A stretch of DNA of 64,000 nt from Pyropia haitanensis (lineage: Eukaryota; Rhodophyta; Bangiophyceae; Bangiales; Bangiaceae): contig SDUX01000010.1 of the NCBI GenBank assembly GCA_008729055.1, forward strand, positions 124,001-188,000, written 5' to 3'. The translations under genes and the position numbers were made by a program. Below the pieces are notes generated by a model that had not been told where the DNA came from, made no database searches, and saw only the letters and a list, made by a program, of their open reading frames with translations. Positions 1 through 15,000 of this stretch are shown here, in pieces (the stretch's first letter is position 1; each line of letters begins with the position of its first letter).

Positions 1-3000
1 TTGCCTCCGACCGATCAGCCAGTGGCTGGCACAGCGGCAACGGCCGCGCCGCCCGACGATCTACCGGCTGTTGTTGCACCGGCCGACCCCAAGCCGGCCT
101 CTCAAGACGCGCAAGTGGACCAGCTGGCTACGGATGCGTCCCCAGCTGACGACGTGGCCGGCGACGCGCCAGCCGATGGCGACGCTGTTGCGCCACCGTC
201 CGACTCGCCGGTCGCGGACACGCCGGTCGCCCACGTGCATGCCGACGACGAGCCAACTGAGGACCACACCCAAGAGCTGCGTGCCGACGAGCCTGTACCC
301 GACGCGCCTGCACCGCCAGCGCCGGCTGCTTTGGCCAGGGAGTCAGCTGACGTCGTGGTGCCAATTGCTGAAGCACCTGCTGAGGACGTGGTGGTGCCTG
401 AAACGTTGCCTGCGGTGGTTGACCCACCTACCGTCGAAGAGCCGGCCTTTGTCACGCCTCCTGCGGACGAGCCAGCGGCAGGCCTGTCCTCCGTGGGCCG
501 TCTGGCAGCCATGTTTGGCGCACAGGCAGCTGTCGCACCAACTGTACTGACGCGGCCTGCCCAAAGGCCTGTCTCAGGCTCTGTAGACCCTGAGAAGCCG
601 GCCGCCGGCGTTGCGGACGTTGAGGAGTCGGTCCCTGATGCGGGCACCACGGATGCGCCAGCCACAGTTACAAATGAGTCGGCTGGCGGCACGTCTGTGT
701 CGGATGCTGCGAATATGGACAAGCCGGCCGCGGACGTTCCGGCCGCCGACGCTCCGGCTGCTGGCACCCGAGCCAGGCCTGCGCCGGTCGACACCGCACC
801 GTCCGCCGATACGGCGGCTGATGGCGCGTCACCTGCCGGCAAGCCGGCGGCTGGTGCGTCAAGCGTGGGCCGTCTGGCGGCTATGTTTGGCAGTCTGGCA
901 GAGCTCGCACCGGCTGTCATCGCGCCGTCTACCGAAGGGCCGGTCACGGACTCTGCGGATGCTGACGAAGCGACCGCCGACGTTCCAGAGGCTATTGAGC
1001 TTGCAGTCGACACTGCGGCGGCCGACGCGACAGCGACGGACGCGCCGGTCTTTGACGCGCCGGTTCTCGACTCGCCGTCTGCCGATACGTCGGCCGTTGG
1101 CGTGCCACCAGCCGATGATCTGGCGCCTGGCGGGTCATCTGTGAGCCTTCTGGCAGCCATGTTTGGTACACAGGCAGCGGTTGCGCCGGTGGTCCACACG
1201 CGGTCTCTGCGAACGCCAGTATCTGACCTGGCGGCTGCTGACGAGCCTGCCGCCGTCGAGCCGGCGGCCGTTGCGCCGGTCTCTGTTGTGCCCGCTGCGG
1301 ACGCGCCAGCTGCGGAGGCCGACGAGGCGGCCGCCATCTCTCCTGCCACGGGCGCGCCACTGGTCGCCGCACCTGTCGTGGACGCGCCAACTGCGGATCC
1401 GTTCTTGGCGGATGCACCGGTCTCTGATACCGACCAGCCAACCGCAGACTCTCCGGTTGCGGGCGCTTCAGACGTTGATGAGCAGGCCGCCGACACTCTC
1501 CCCGCGGACGCGCCAGCCGTCGACGCCGCAGGCGTCCCTCCGGCAGCAGACGCATTGCCGGCCGACGACCGTCCAGCAGGCGAGTCGCTGGCGGACCGTT
1601 CAGACTCTCACACGCCACCAGCAGACGAGCCGGCCTCGGACGTGTCGCTTGTCAACTTGCCATTGGCCGATGAGCCCGCCGACGACACGCCGGCGGACGA
1701 CGCACCGCTGATCGACGAGACCACTGTCGATGGGCCAGTGGCTAACGAGGCGCTTGCTGAAGTGCTGGCGGCTGAGGCGCCGGCAGCCGACGCGCCGCGG
1801 GCCGCGGAGCCGGCCGTAGATGCGCCAGCGCCCGACGCGCCGGTGGCCGGCGCGCCGCCAGCTGGTACAACAGCCTCTGATGAACCGCTGGCCGGCGAGT
1901 CAGCCGCACACGAGCCGCTCGCGGACGACCCCGCCACGGACGCGCCGACAGCCGATGTACCGATGGCGGACGAGCAGACCACCGACGCGGAGTTTGAAGC
2001 TGTGCTGCAGGCTGACAAGCCGGCGGTGGACGCGCCACCAGGCGACGCACCGCTGGTGAACGAGCCCGCCGCTGACATGCCCGCCGCCCATGTATCATTG
2101 GCTGAGGAGCCGGCCGCCGACCAGCCGGCAATTGAAGGGCCGCCAGCTGGCGCGCTGCAGATGGACGAGCCCGCCGGCGATACGGCTGCTACCGAGGCAC
2201 CAGCGGAGTCACGGCCGGCGGCATCGCAACCGCGTGTTACGGTGCCGGCCACCGATGCGCCGGCTGACGCTGACCTAGTCGCAGACGCGCCGCCTACCGA
2301 TATACCGGTGGCTGGGGCGGCACCTGCCGTCGAGTTGGCGGTGGATGACCCAATTGACGACGCGCCTGCCACTGAAGAACTCCCACACGTTGAGCCTGGT
2401 GCAGCAGAGCCGCCAGCCGACGGGCTGCTGGTTGATGTGCCCGCCTCAGACACGCCGCCGGTCGACGCATCGTTGGCCGAGGAGCCCACGGCTGACGCGC
2501 CAGCTACCGACACGCCAGCTACGGACGTGACTGTCGTCGACGTGCCGACCGAGATTGAGACAGCGGATGGCGCGCCGTCTGCCGCCAAGCCAGCGTCTGG
2601 CGCGTCAAGCCGTGGCCGTCTCGCAAAGATGCTTGGCAGTCTGAGAGCGCGGGCACCAACTGTCATCAAGCGGTCTGCGCCTGCGCCAGTTACCGAAACC
2701 GCGGACCCTGAGACGCCAGCCGCTGACGTGCGGACTGCTGAATCGCCGGTTGTTGATGCGCCTACCGCGGACGTGCCAGCCGCTACTTCCGACGCGGCGG
2801 CCGACGACGAGCCAGCCGCCGATGTTGCGGACGCTGACGCGGCGCCCGCGGATACTCTGGCTGCCCACACGGTCGCCGCCGACACGCCAGCTACTGTCGC
2901 ACCGGTCGTTGATGCGCCAGCCGTCGAGGAGCCGGCTGTTGATGCGCCGCGTGCCGCTGAGGCCGCGGCTGGCGGGTCTAGCCGTGGCCGTCTGGCGAAG

Positions 3001-6000
3001 ATGTTTGGCAGTCTGAGAGCGCGAGCACCAACTGTCGCCAAGCGGTCGGCCTCAACGCCAGTTGCCGGGACTGTGGACCCTGAGAAGCCGGCCACCGACG
3101 TGCCGGCTTCCGTCGCGGCGCCCTTGGATGTGCCCACCGCCGTCACAGAGACGGACGAGCCGGCCGACGACGAACCGGCCGACGACGAGCTGGCCGACGA
3201 CGAGCCGGCCGCCGATGTTGCGGACGCCGACCAGCCGGCCGCGGACAGTCTGATCGACAACACTAGCGACGCTGACACACCTGCTGCGACCGCTCCGGTC
3301 GTCGCGCCGGCCGTCGACGAGCCTGCGGCGGAAGCTGCGGATGCTGTGGACGCCGATGAGCCGGCAGCTGGTGTGCCGACGCTCGCTGCACCGGCGTTCT
3401 TCTCTCCATCTGCCGAGGTGCGGGCCGCCGAGGCCGACGAGCTGCCCAAGGATGAGCCAGTCGCTGATGTTGCGGACGCCGACGTGTCTGCCGATGACAG
3501 GTCGGCCGCGGGTATGCCCTCTGCTGAAGCGCCGGTCGTTGATGCGTTCGATTGGTTCTCCGCGGGTGCGCCGGCTGCTGAGGTTGGCGTGCCGTCGGAC
3601 GACGACTCGGTCGTGGACTTGCCTGCTGCCAGCGCGCCAGCCGTTGACGATGGGGCCGCGGAGAGCTCTGACGTTGACGCGCCGGCCACCGACGTCCTGG
3701 CCCTTCACGACACAAGCGTGGAAGAGCCGCAGGCACAACAGCCAGTCGCCGACTCGCCTGCCGACGACGTCGCTGAACGAGCGCCTGCTGACGAGCTTGT
3801 GGCGGACGCACCAGCCGGTGTCGCGCCGGTAAGCGACGATGATGCGGCTGCAAAGGACGAGCCGGTCGCTACCGCGCGGCCGGGCGATGAGCTGGTTGGC
3901 GACATGCCGCCCACCGGCACGCCGCCCGCTGATGCGGACGCAATTGTGTCCGATACACTGGCCGCTGACGTGCTGGCCGATGACAAACCGGCGGATGACC
4001 TGCCGCATACCGTTGAACATGCGGTTGTCGACTCGTCGCCGGCGCGCCCTGAGGTGGCCGACGCGCACATCACTGAAGCCGACCCGCCGACTGCGGATGT
4101 GTCACTACAAGACAGGTTGCCTACAGCAGGCCCAGCAGCTGACGCCTCGCCCGTGGACGCTGCGGCCGAGGACACTGTTGCTGCCGAGGTGCCGCCAGCT
4201 GTGGAGCCCGAGGCCGACACGCCGGCCGTGGAGACGCCCGTGACCGACCCGCCGGCGACTCAGGCAGACGTACTGGCTGACAACGAGCCGGCCACGGAAG
4301 TGCCGCCTGCCGACGAGCCGGACACCGACGCACCGGCCACAGAAGTGCCGCCTGCCGACGAGTCGGACACCGACGCACCGGCCATTGTTGCGCCGGTCAC
4401 TGGCGCCGACGCGCAGGCTGTCGATGAGCCGACTGTCGAAGCGCCGGTCATTGAGGTCGACACGCTGGCGGAGGACGAGCCGGCCGTACAAGCGCCGCCT
4501 GGCGACGAGCCGGCGCCTGACACGTCTTCTGTGGCCAGGCTGGCTGCCATGTTTGGCGCTCCTGTGGCGACTACCGCGAATGTTGACTCGAGGACTGCTG
4601 GAGCGCCAGTCGTTGACGCTGTGGACGCGGACAAGCCGGCAGCCGACCTGCGGACGGGCGACGCACCGGTCATTGTCACGTCTGCCGCAGACCCGACCGA
4701 CGTTGGCGCCGAAGCCGCCACTGAGACTGATGAGCCGGCCGACAAAGAGCTGGCCGCGGACGTCGCGAACACTGGGAGCGATGATGAGCCGGCCGCCGAT
4801 ACATCCGCAGCCGACACCTCAGCCGCCGGCGCGGCAGACGCCGACGCTGCTGCCGCCGACAGTTCGGCGGTCGACGAACCCGATGCGGGAGCGCCCGTCG
4901 TCGACGCGCCGCCTGCCGCCAAGCCAGCAGCTGACATGTCAAGCGTGGCTAGGCTGGCGGCCATGTTTGGCACGCAGGCGGAGGTCGCACCCACTGCCGT
5001 CGTGCGGTCTGCTGAAGCGCCAGTCGCGGACATTGCGGACGCAGATGAGCCAGCGGCCGACGTTTCGGACGCCGAGGAGTCGGTCTCTGACGCGCTTCGC
5101 GCGGACTCGCGCGCCGCTGAGTTGGCCAAGGTGGCTGACGACGAGCCGGCCGCCGACGTTGCGGACGTCGACGAACCCGCCGCGGATATTCCGGCCGCAG
5201 ACTCCGCCGTCGCCGACACGCAAGCTGCTGCCACGCCGGTCGTGGACGCGCCGGCCGATGGCGCGCCGTCTGCCGCCGAGCCGGCTGCTGACCTGTCGGG
5301 CGTGGCCAAGCTGGCTGCCATGTTTGGCACACCAGTAGTAGTTGACGAGCCGACTGGTGCAGCGCTGGTTGCTGTCCCACCAGCCGCGGAGGTGCCGCCC
5401 CCTGAGGCCGAGGAGCCGGCCGACGATGAGTCGTTCCTCGACGTTGAGGGTGTAGACGGGCGGCCCTCCAACTCTCCGGCTGCCGACAGGCCAGCTGTGG
5501 ACGCTCCAGTCGTGGACGCACCGGGCGTCGTTGCGCCTGCTGATCAGGCGCCGCCTGGCGCCGAGCCAGCGGCTGATGGGTCCACCGTGGCCAGTCTGGC
5601 AGCCAGGTTTGACACTTTGGCAGACGTGGTCCCAGCATACGACGAGACGACCAGCCGAGCCGACCCACCGGCTCAAGACGGGGCGCCTGCTGAAGGTCCT
5701 GCTGACGACGCGCCGACAGCAGAGGCCACGGCCGAGGAAGCGCCGCCTGCTGAAGTGCCGCCTGCCAGTGAGCCTGCGGACGACGCGCTCTCAGCTGACG
5801 CACCGTTGGCCGATGCCTCGGCGGAGGACGTACCGGCCGCTGACACGCGGGCCGATGACCAGGCGGCCGCCAACGAGCCGGCCACCGATGAGCCTGCTGT
5901 GGACCGCTTGGAGCCGACCGGCGAGCCCGCCGGCGACGCACTGGCTACCGAAGGACTGCTAGCTGACTCGCCGATGGTGGACGAGCTGGCCGCTGCCGCG

Positions 6001-9000
6001 CCGCTGACCGACGCCCCGCCAGCAGACGAGGCCGCAGCGCACGCGACCATCCCTGACGTGCCGGCCACCGATGCAATGCCGGCCGGCGAGCCTCTGGCGG
6101 ACGTGCCGCTTGCCGAGGAGGCTGGTTTGGGCGCCCCGCTGGTGGACGAGCCGGCTGCTGACGCGCCGCTGGTGGGCGCACCGCCAGCCGACGCGCTGCC
6201 GGCCGATGCTTCACCGGTCATGGCACGTCTTGCAGACGAACCGGCTGCCGACGTACCAGCTGCTGAAGCACCGCCGGCTGATGCGGCTCTGGCAGATGAG
6301 TTGGCCGCGGACGCGCCGCTGGCCGACGCGCCGGTTGTTGTCGAGCCGGCCGCGGATGCGCCGTTGGTCGACGCGCCGCTGGCCGACGCGCCGTTGGTCG
6401 ACGCGCCGCTGGCTGACGAGTCTGTCGCTGACGCGCCGTTGGCCGGCGCGCCTGCCACTGACGGGCCGCCAACTGACATGTCACTGGGCGAGAAGCCCGC
6501 CGCGGAGGAGCCTGTCGTCGACGAGGCGGCCTCCGGCAGGTCGGTGGAGGATGCACCGGTAGCGGACGAACCCGCCGCCGGTGTGCCAGCCGTCGATATG
6601 TGGCTGGCCGACGAGGCTGCCCCCGACGAGCCGGCCACCGAAGCGCCGCCTGCAGAAGCGCTACTGGCGGACGAACCCGCTCCTGATACGTCAGCTACTG
6701 ACGCACCCACTGAAGTGCAGACGATGGCGTCGACGGACGGGTCCATTGTGGACGCGCCGACGTCTGAGCCTGATGCACCGGGCGACGTGGAGCGGGCCGC
6801 CGACTTTCCGGGTGCGGGCGCATCAGCAGACGACGAGTCGACCTCTGAGTCGTCGGGCAGTGAAGATGACGCGCCGGCTCCTGACAGGTCCCGCATTGGA
6901 GGCCCCGCCACCGTCTGGTCGGCTGCTGAAGCACCGGTGGACGGCGTGCGCTCCACTGAGGCGCCTGTTGCAGATGAGCCAGTGGCGGACTCGCCTGCAG
7001 CTGTCGTGTCGGACACTGAAGACGACGCGCCACAGCCAGCACACGGCGCGTTGCCTGCATCAGGCGTGGCGTCTGATGAGTCGGGCGCTGACACATCGGC
7101 CACGGACGCGTCAGCGGTCGACACGCCAACTGCGGACGCACCGTCCGACGAGGAGCCCGCCGCTGATGCGCCGTCTGCCGACGAGTCAGCGGCGGGTACA
7201 CCGGTAGGTGTTGCACCAGACCGTGCGCCGCTGTCTCAAGTCGTCGCGCCGGCCGATGACGAACCTGTCGATGATGTACCGGGCGACGGCGAGCCGGCCG
7301 ACGACGGTCTGTCCGATTCCGCACCTGGCTTGCCAGCCGACACGCCTGTGGCCGGTGCGCCGTCTGCAGAATCGCCGGCCAGTGACTCCGATGCATCTGC
7401 AGACAGCAAGCCTGCTGCTGATGTGCCGCCCGCCGACGCGCCACTGGCGGACACGCCAGCCACTGACGCGCCGCTGGCAGACACGCCAGCCACCGACGCG
7501 CCTGCTACTGAAGCTGATACGCCTGCGGTTGACGTACCCGGTGTAGCTGCGGAGGTTCCGGCCGAGGTTGAGCCGGCCGTTCGAGCGCCGCAAGCCGACG
7601 AGCCAGCCGTCGACACGCCAGCTTTTGCCAGGCTGGCAGCCATGTTTGGTGCTCCAGCAGCGGTTGCACCCACTGTCGACGCACGGTCTGCCCCAGCGCC
7701 AGGGGTCGATGCCGTGGACGCTGACAAGCCGACCGCTGACGTGCCGGCTGCTGTCACACCGGCGATTGATGCGCCAACCGCCGACTCCCTCGCCACGGAG
7801 ACCGAAGAGCCGGCCGACGACGAGCCGGGCGCCAATGTTGCGGACGCGGACCAGCCGGGGGCTGAACCTTCCGACGCCGACGAGGAATCGGCCAGTGCGC
7901 CAGTCGTCGACGATGCGCCCGGCGATACCGAGGGGCCGGCTGTTGACGTGCCACCTGGTGACGATCCAACGCCGGACGTGTCAGCCGTCGCCAGGCTGGC
8001 AGCCATGTTTGGCACGCCAGCCGCGGTTGCGCCGGCTGTGGATGCTGCGGACGTTGACACTCCAGCCGCCGACACTCCAGCCGCCGACACTCCAGCCGCC
8101 GTCACTCCAGCTGCCGACACGCCCGCGACGGACGCGCTTGTCGTCGGACCAACGTCCGTCGATACGCCGGCCAGTGATGCGCGGGTTGCCGACGAGCCAG
8201 TGGCTGATGTGTCGAGCGTGGGCCGTCTGGCAGCGATGTTTGGCACTTTGGCTGCGGTCGCACCAACTGTCGTTGCGCCGTCTACTGAAGCGCCGGTCGC
8301 GGAGTCAGTGGACGCTGAAGAACCGGCCGCCGACGTTGCGGACGCTGACCAGCCGGTTGCCGACGTACCGGCTGTCGTTGTGCTGGCCTCTGTGCCGCCT
8401 ACTACGGACGCGGCGGCGGCTGAGGCCGATGCGCAGGTCGACGACGAGTCATCCAGTGGTGCTGCAGACGCCGAGGAGGCGGCGGCCGAGACTGGGACTG
8501 CCGACAGGGCAGTTGAGGACGCGCCGATTGTTGGTGCACCTGTCGTCGACACGCCGGCCGATGGGTCCCCGCCTGCCGCCGAGCCCGCGGCTGACGTGTC
8601 GAGCTTGGCCAGGCTGGCCGCCATGTTTGGCACTCCGGCAGTGGAGGCACCCACTGTTGAGGCGCAGCCTGCGGAAAGCCTAGTTGTTCATCCTGTAGCC
8701 GGCGACCAGCGGGTCGCCGACGCCCCGGCTGCGCCGGTTGTGGAAGCCGACGCGCCGGCCACGGAGGTCAACGAGTCGGGTGATGAGAAGCGGGCATCAG
8801 ACGCGCCTCTTGCGGACGCGCCGGTTGTGGACACGACAGTCGTCGACGCGCCGGTCGTGAACCCAACGGTCGTCACAGCGCCCGTCGTCGATGCGCCGGT
8901 CGTCGATAACCCGACTGTGAACGCACCGGTCGCGGACGTCCCAGTCGAGGAAGAACCCGCCGTCGATGCTCCGGTCGCCGACACGCCAGCCGACGAGCGA

Positions 9001-12000
9001 GCTGCCTCCGCGCCCGACGTGACCTTGCCGGTCACGGACGTGCCTGTGTGGCCTGACTCGCCTTCCGCTAGCGAGACGAATGCTGTTGCTCCCGCAGCCG
9101 ATGCTGTGGATGACCTGGCGGCGGAGAGCGCGCCTGTCTGGCCTGGCGTGCCTTCAGATGGCAGGTCGGACCCTGGCGCCCCCGCGGCCGACGCTGCGGA
9201 CGCGGATGAGCCAGCCGTCGACACTTCGGTCGAAGACACACTTGCGGCCGGCATGGCGACCGGTTTGGGTGACCAGGCGGCAGAGAGCGCGCCTGCCTGG
9301 CCTGACGCGCCGTCCGATGACGAGTCGGATGCTGACGCTCCCGCAGTCGACGCTGGAGATGACCTCGCGTCAGATCGCGCGCCTGTCTGGCCTGACTCAC
9401 CTTCCGATGGCGGGTCAGATCCTGACGCTCCCGCGGCCGATGCTGTGGATGACCTGGCGGCGCAGAACGCGCCTCTCTGGCCTGACGCGCCTTCTGATGG
9501 CGACTCCGATGCTGACGCTCCCGCGCCCGACGCTGCGGACGCGGGCGAGCCAGTCGCCGCCACTTGGGCCGCAGACACGGTGGCGGCCGGCATGGCGGCC
9601 GCTTTCGATGACCAGTCGGCAGAGGACGAGTCATTGTCTGCTGAGTCATCCGGCGACCCGGTCGCGGACTCTTCGGACGACAACGTGTCGGCTGCTTCCG
9701 CACCGGTCTTTGTGGGGCGGACCGCCGACGTGCCACCGGCTGAGGCCGACGAGCCGGCGGATGACGAGTTGCCAGCCGATGCTGCGGACGTCGATAAGCC
9801 GGTCTTGGACTCGCCGGCCGCGGACACGTCTGCTGCCGATGCGCCAGCGTCGGCGACGGACGAGCCGGTTGGTGACGAGCCGGCCGCTGAAGCGCTGCCG
9901 GTTGAGGCCCCGGCCGCTGGCACGCCAGCGACGGGCACGCCAGCGACGGACACGCTGGCCGCTGTTGTTGGCGAACCGTCAGCGGACGCGTCGATTGTCA
10001 ACGCGCCGTTTGGGGACGATCTTGGTGCCGACGCTGTAGACGCTGCTGAGCCGGCCACCGACGTACCAACCGCCGTCGCGCCGGTCCGTAGTGCTCGGCC
10101 TGCCGACGCTCTGGCCACTGAGACGGACAAGCCAGTCGAGGACGAGTCCGCTACTGAAGTTGCGGTCGGTGATGAGCCCCCTGTGTACGTTGTAGGTGCC
10201 GACGAGGTTTCCGCCGACGAAGCGGTTGATGTACTGGCCACCCAGGCTGATGAGTTGGCCGAGGAGGAGCCGACCGCCGACGGCACGGACGCCAACGAGC
10301 CGGCTGTGGACTTGCCGGCTGCTGTCGCGCCGACCGTCGATGCCACTGACGTCGACGAACCGGTCGAGGTTGCACTGGTGGACGTCATGCCAGTTGTCGA
10401 CGCGCCTGCTGCTGAGGCGCCGGTGATTGTGGTAGAGGAGCCGACCGCCGACGAGGCAGGCGCCGATGCTGCCCAAGCCGATGCTCCAGTTGAGGAGCGG
10501 ACTACCGACGCGCCCGTTGAGGTGCAGCCGGCCACCGTCAAGCCCGCCCCTGAGACAACAGCTACCTACGAGCCGGGCGCTGATGCGCTCGCGGCGGATG
10601 CACCTGCCATTGAAGAGCCGGCGGCCGACGTGGTGCCCACCATCGGTTCGGCGACAAGCGCTCTAGCCGACGATACGCCGGCCGCTATTGCACCGATCGC
10701 TGAAGCCGTCGTCCCGGCTGACGACAAGCGGGCCGTAGGCGCACCGCTTGCCGGCCAAGCAGCGGTCGACGACGCGGCCGCCGACATTCCCGCCGCAGTC
10801 GCGCCGCTCGCCGACGCACCGGCCGCCGATGAGCCGGCGGCTGAGGCGCCGCGGACTCAGCCGCCTGCCGCCAACTCGCCGGCCGGCGATGGCGCCGAAG
10901 TGGCACATGCCGACGAGCCGATGGCAGACGCACCGGCCGTGGTCGCGCCAATCACTACCGGCGATGCGACCACCATCGTCCAGCCGTCTGCTGCTTCGCC
11001 GCCAGCCGACGAGCCGTTTGGCGACACGTCGCTTGCCGACCCGTCGCCCCCTGACGTGGACGCGACGACACCAGTCGCACCAACCGCTGCCATCCCAGTC
11101 GCCGATGCATCTGCCGTGGACGTGCCTGCCGGTGGGGCGCCGACCATCGACGCGACGGCCGCCGACGCGCCGGCGATCCGTGGGGGGCCTACTGCGGCGC
11201 TGTTTGTTGGCGCGCCGGCTGCCGACACGCCGGATGCGGTCGCGTCAGCTATTGACGCTGACGCCCCTGCCGAGGGCGCTTTGACTGTCGACGCGCAGTC
11301 TTCTGATGCGCCGGCCGCGGACCTGCCGGCCGCCGACACCATGGCCACAGTCGAACCGGTCGCCCCGGCCACTGGCTTGCCAGCTGTTGGCGCACCATCT
11401 GTCGACGAGCGAGCAGATGACGCGGTGACCGCGGCCGAGGCGGCCACCAGCACACCAGCCACGGACGCCGACACGCCGACAGCGGGCGCGTCACCTGCGG
11501 ACGAGCCAGTCGTCACTGTGGGCGACGAGTCGGATGCGTCGACGCCGTTTGGCACTCCCGTGTCCTCGCCGTTTGCGTCCACAGAGGAGTTGCCTGTGCC
11601 CGCTGCTGGCGGCGCAGAAGTGGCTGCCGTTGATGCGGCGCCCGCAGATGCGGAGACTGTGGAGTCGGCGCCCGTGGGAGCGGCGCCGAGAGAGGCGACG
11701 TCTGCGGAAGCGGCGCCGAGAGATGTGGCGCCCGCGGAAGCGGGTGTTGATGAGGTGGCACCTGCTAATGCGAGGCTTGTGGAGATGGCGCCGGAAGAGG
11801 TGGCGACCCAAGAGGTGGTGACCGAAGAGGCGGCAACCGAACACGCGGTGACCGATCGGACAGCACCCATGGAGGCAGCACGTGAAGAGGCGGCACAAGA
11901 GGAAGCCGTACCTGAGGAGGCCGTGCCTGAAGCGACAGCGCAGCAAATTGCGGCGCCAGCCACGGAGACTCCAGGGACGACCACTGGCGCGCCCTCCCGC

Positions 12001-15000
12001 TTTGCGCTCGTCTCCAAATTTTCGTCGCTGCGAGCTCGGGCGGCGGCCGCCTTTTCGCGGTCGTCGCCCACGACGCCCGCAGAGGCGTCTGACGAGGCAC
12101 CTGATGAGTCTGACGGGCGGCGTTCCTCGAGACCAGTTGAGGATTTGATGGAAGCAGGCGATGCGCCAGAGCAGGTGCCCGAAGACGCAGCGGAGGCGGT
12201 TGACGTGCCCCAGACCGAAGAGCCCGCGGCGGATGAGTCCACGGCCGGTGAGCCTGTGGACGATGAGGTGGCAGCACCGCAGCCGCCGGCAGGCGTGCCT
12301 GCGGCAGAGGGCACACAAGGTGCGGCCAGCGAGCGGGTACGCGAGCCTGTGGCGCCCACCGTGGCCCCACCGCCGGCGGATCCAACGCAAGGCGGCGATG
12401 ACGCCGCGCCGAGGGATGAGAAGTGTATGGTCCCGGCGCACGCGGACTTGGTGGCCACCCTGGACAGCACTGCGGCGGCGCTGCGCGCGACCCAAGCCCG
12501 GGTGGCGGACGCGGACGCCCAGCGGGCAGCCGCAGAGGCCGCCCTGGTCGACGCGCGCCGTGACGTGGACGCGGCGGCCGGTGCCGCCGTGGCCGACCGC
12601 GACGCGGAACGGCAGCGGCTGCAGGCCGACGTGGCCGCCGCCGAGGCTGCCCTGGCGGCGGTGGTTGCGGATCGCAGCACTGTGGTGGGCGGCGCTGGTG
12701 TGCCAGCGGTGGGCGGGACGGCCGCAGTCGGGGCGGTCGAGCCGGCGCCGGCGACGGTGTCAGCAGCGTCGTCGGCTGAGGAGGCGGTCCAGCGGCAGGC
12801 GGCTGAGGCGGCGGCGGTCAACGAGGCGGCCAAGCGGGAGGCCGCCGAGGCGGCCCTTGCCGCCGAAGTGGCCAAGCGTGAGGCTGCCGAGGCGGCAGCG
12901 GCGGAAGAGGCTGTCAAGCGACAGGTGGCGGAGGTGGCAACGGCCGATGCGGTGGCCGTTCGTGACGCGGCGGAGGCGGCGGCGGCGGACGAGACGGCCA
13001 AGCGTGAGGTGATTGAAGCTGCTCTTGCCGCCGAGGCTGCCCGGCGCGCTGCGGCAGAGGTGGCGGCGGCCGATGCAGAGGCTAAGCGGCAGGCAGCAGA
13101 TGCAGTGGCAAGGAACGAGGCTACTATGCGCTTGGCGGCAGAGGTGGCGGCGGCCGACGAGGTGTCCAATCGCGAGGCTATAGAGGCCGCTTTGGCTGCC
13201 GAGAAGGCCGAGCGGGAGGCGCAAGCGTCGCTGTTGGTGGATGAGATGATGAAGCGCGAAGCGGCCGAGGCGGCCGCCGCTGAAAATGTGGACAAGTGCC
13301 AGGCTGCAGAGGCGGCATTGGCGGAGCAGGTGGCGCAGCGTGCGGCGAATGACGCGACGCTAGCCGACGAGGCGGCGAGCCGCCAGGCTGCGGAAGTTGG
13401 CTTGGCAACGGAAGTGGCCAAGCGCGAGGCGGCAGAGGCGGCGGCAGCTGGCGAGGTGGCCAATCGCCAGGTCGCGGAAGCCGCTTTTGCCGACGAGGTG
13501 GCAAAGCGCGAGGCGGCGGAAGCTGCCTCTGAGAGTGGGGTGGCCCCTCGTGGAGCAGTGACGGATGACGACGAGGCAGCAAAGCGCCGTGCCGCAGAGG
13601 CGGCGTTGGCCGACGAGACTGCCAAGCGGCAGGCCGCGGAAGCGGCGTTGGCCGCGGCGGCCACGCTGCGGTCGTCGCTTGAGGCGGCGTTGGGCGCCGC
13701 CCAGGCCGACACGGCCATCGAGGCCGCGCGTGCGGCCGCGGCTGAGGAGGCGGCGGCGGCGCGGCACGCGACGCAGGTGGCGCTCGACGCCGAGGTGGCC
13801 AAGCACCACGCAACCGAAGCGGCACTGGCCGATGAGGCGGCCGCTCGGCAGGCGGACCAAGTGGCACACGCCGAGGAGGTGGTCAAGCGGCAGGCGGCAG
13901 AGGCGTCGCTGGCCACCGAGGCAGCCAAGCGTGAGGCTGCTAACGCTGCCGCCAATGAGGAGGTGGCCAAGCGGGAGGCGGCAGAGGCGGCTGCTGCCGA
14001 TGAGGTGGCGAAGCGCCAGGCGGCAGAGGCCGCAACGGCTGCCGAGGCGGCCAAGCGCGAGGAAGCCGAAGCGGCACTGGCCGATGAGGTGGCCAAACGA
14101 GGAGCAGTGGAGGCGGCGCTGGCCGCCGAGGCGGCCAAGCGCGCCGACGCGGAGCAGGCGAGGGTGGCGGAGGAGGCCAAGCGGGGGGTGGCAGAGGATG
14201 GCCGGGTGGCGGCCGAGGCGGACCGCGGTGCCGCCGAGGCGGCCGCCGCCACTACCGCGGGCATCATCGACGGTCTGCGGGGGCAGCTCGCCGCGGCCGT
14301 CGCGGCGCGCGCCGGGATGGAGTCCGGCGCCGACGATGCGGACGCGGCGCGGCGGGCGCTCGAGGCGGCGCTCGCCCGCGAGCGCGACCGCGGCGCGGCT
14401 GCCGAGCGCCGCGCCGACGCGGCCGACGCGGTGGCCGCGGACCACGCCGTGGCGGTGGCCGCCGCCGAGGCGGCGCGCGTCAACGCCGACGCGGCGCGCG
14501 TCGAGGCCGACGCGCGCCGCGTCGACGCGGACGCGCGCCGCGTCGACGCGGACGCCGCGGCGGCCGACGCGGCGGCCGCACAGGCGGCCGCCGAAGCGCG
14601 GCTGTCCGCCGCTGACGATGCGCGGCGGGGTGTCGAGGCGGCGCTGGGCGCCGCGCAGGCCGCGGCCGCGGCCGCGGCCGACCGCGCCGCCGCGGCCGAC
14701 GCGCGGGCGGCCGACGCGGAGCGGCGCGCCGGCGCGTCGGCGGTGCAGGTCGCGACGCTCGGCGCGGCGCTTCGCGACGTGCAGGCCGCGGCCGACGCGG
14801 CCGTGGTGCCGACGGCGCCCGTGGCGACACGGGACGTCGCCCTGTCGGACGCCGCCCCCGCCGCCGACGCGGTCGACGCGGCCACCCCAGCCGACACGGA
14901 CGACCTTGCGCAGCGCCTTGCCGAGGCCACGGCCGCCACCGACGCGGCGGACGCGGCCAAGGACTCGGCGCTGGCCGCCGCGCGCGACGCGCGCGACGAG

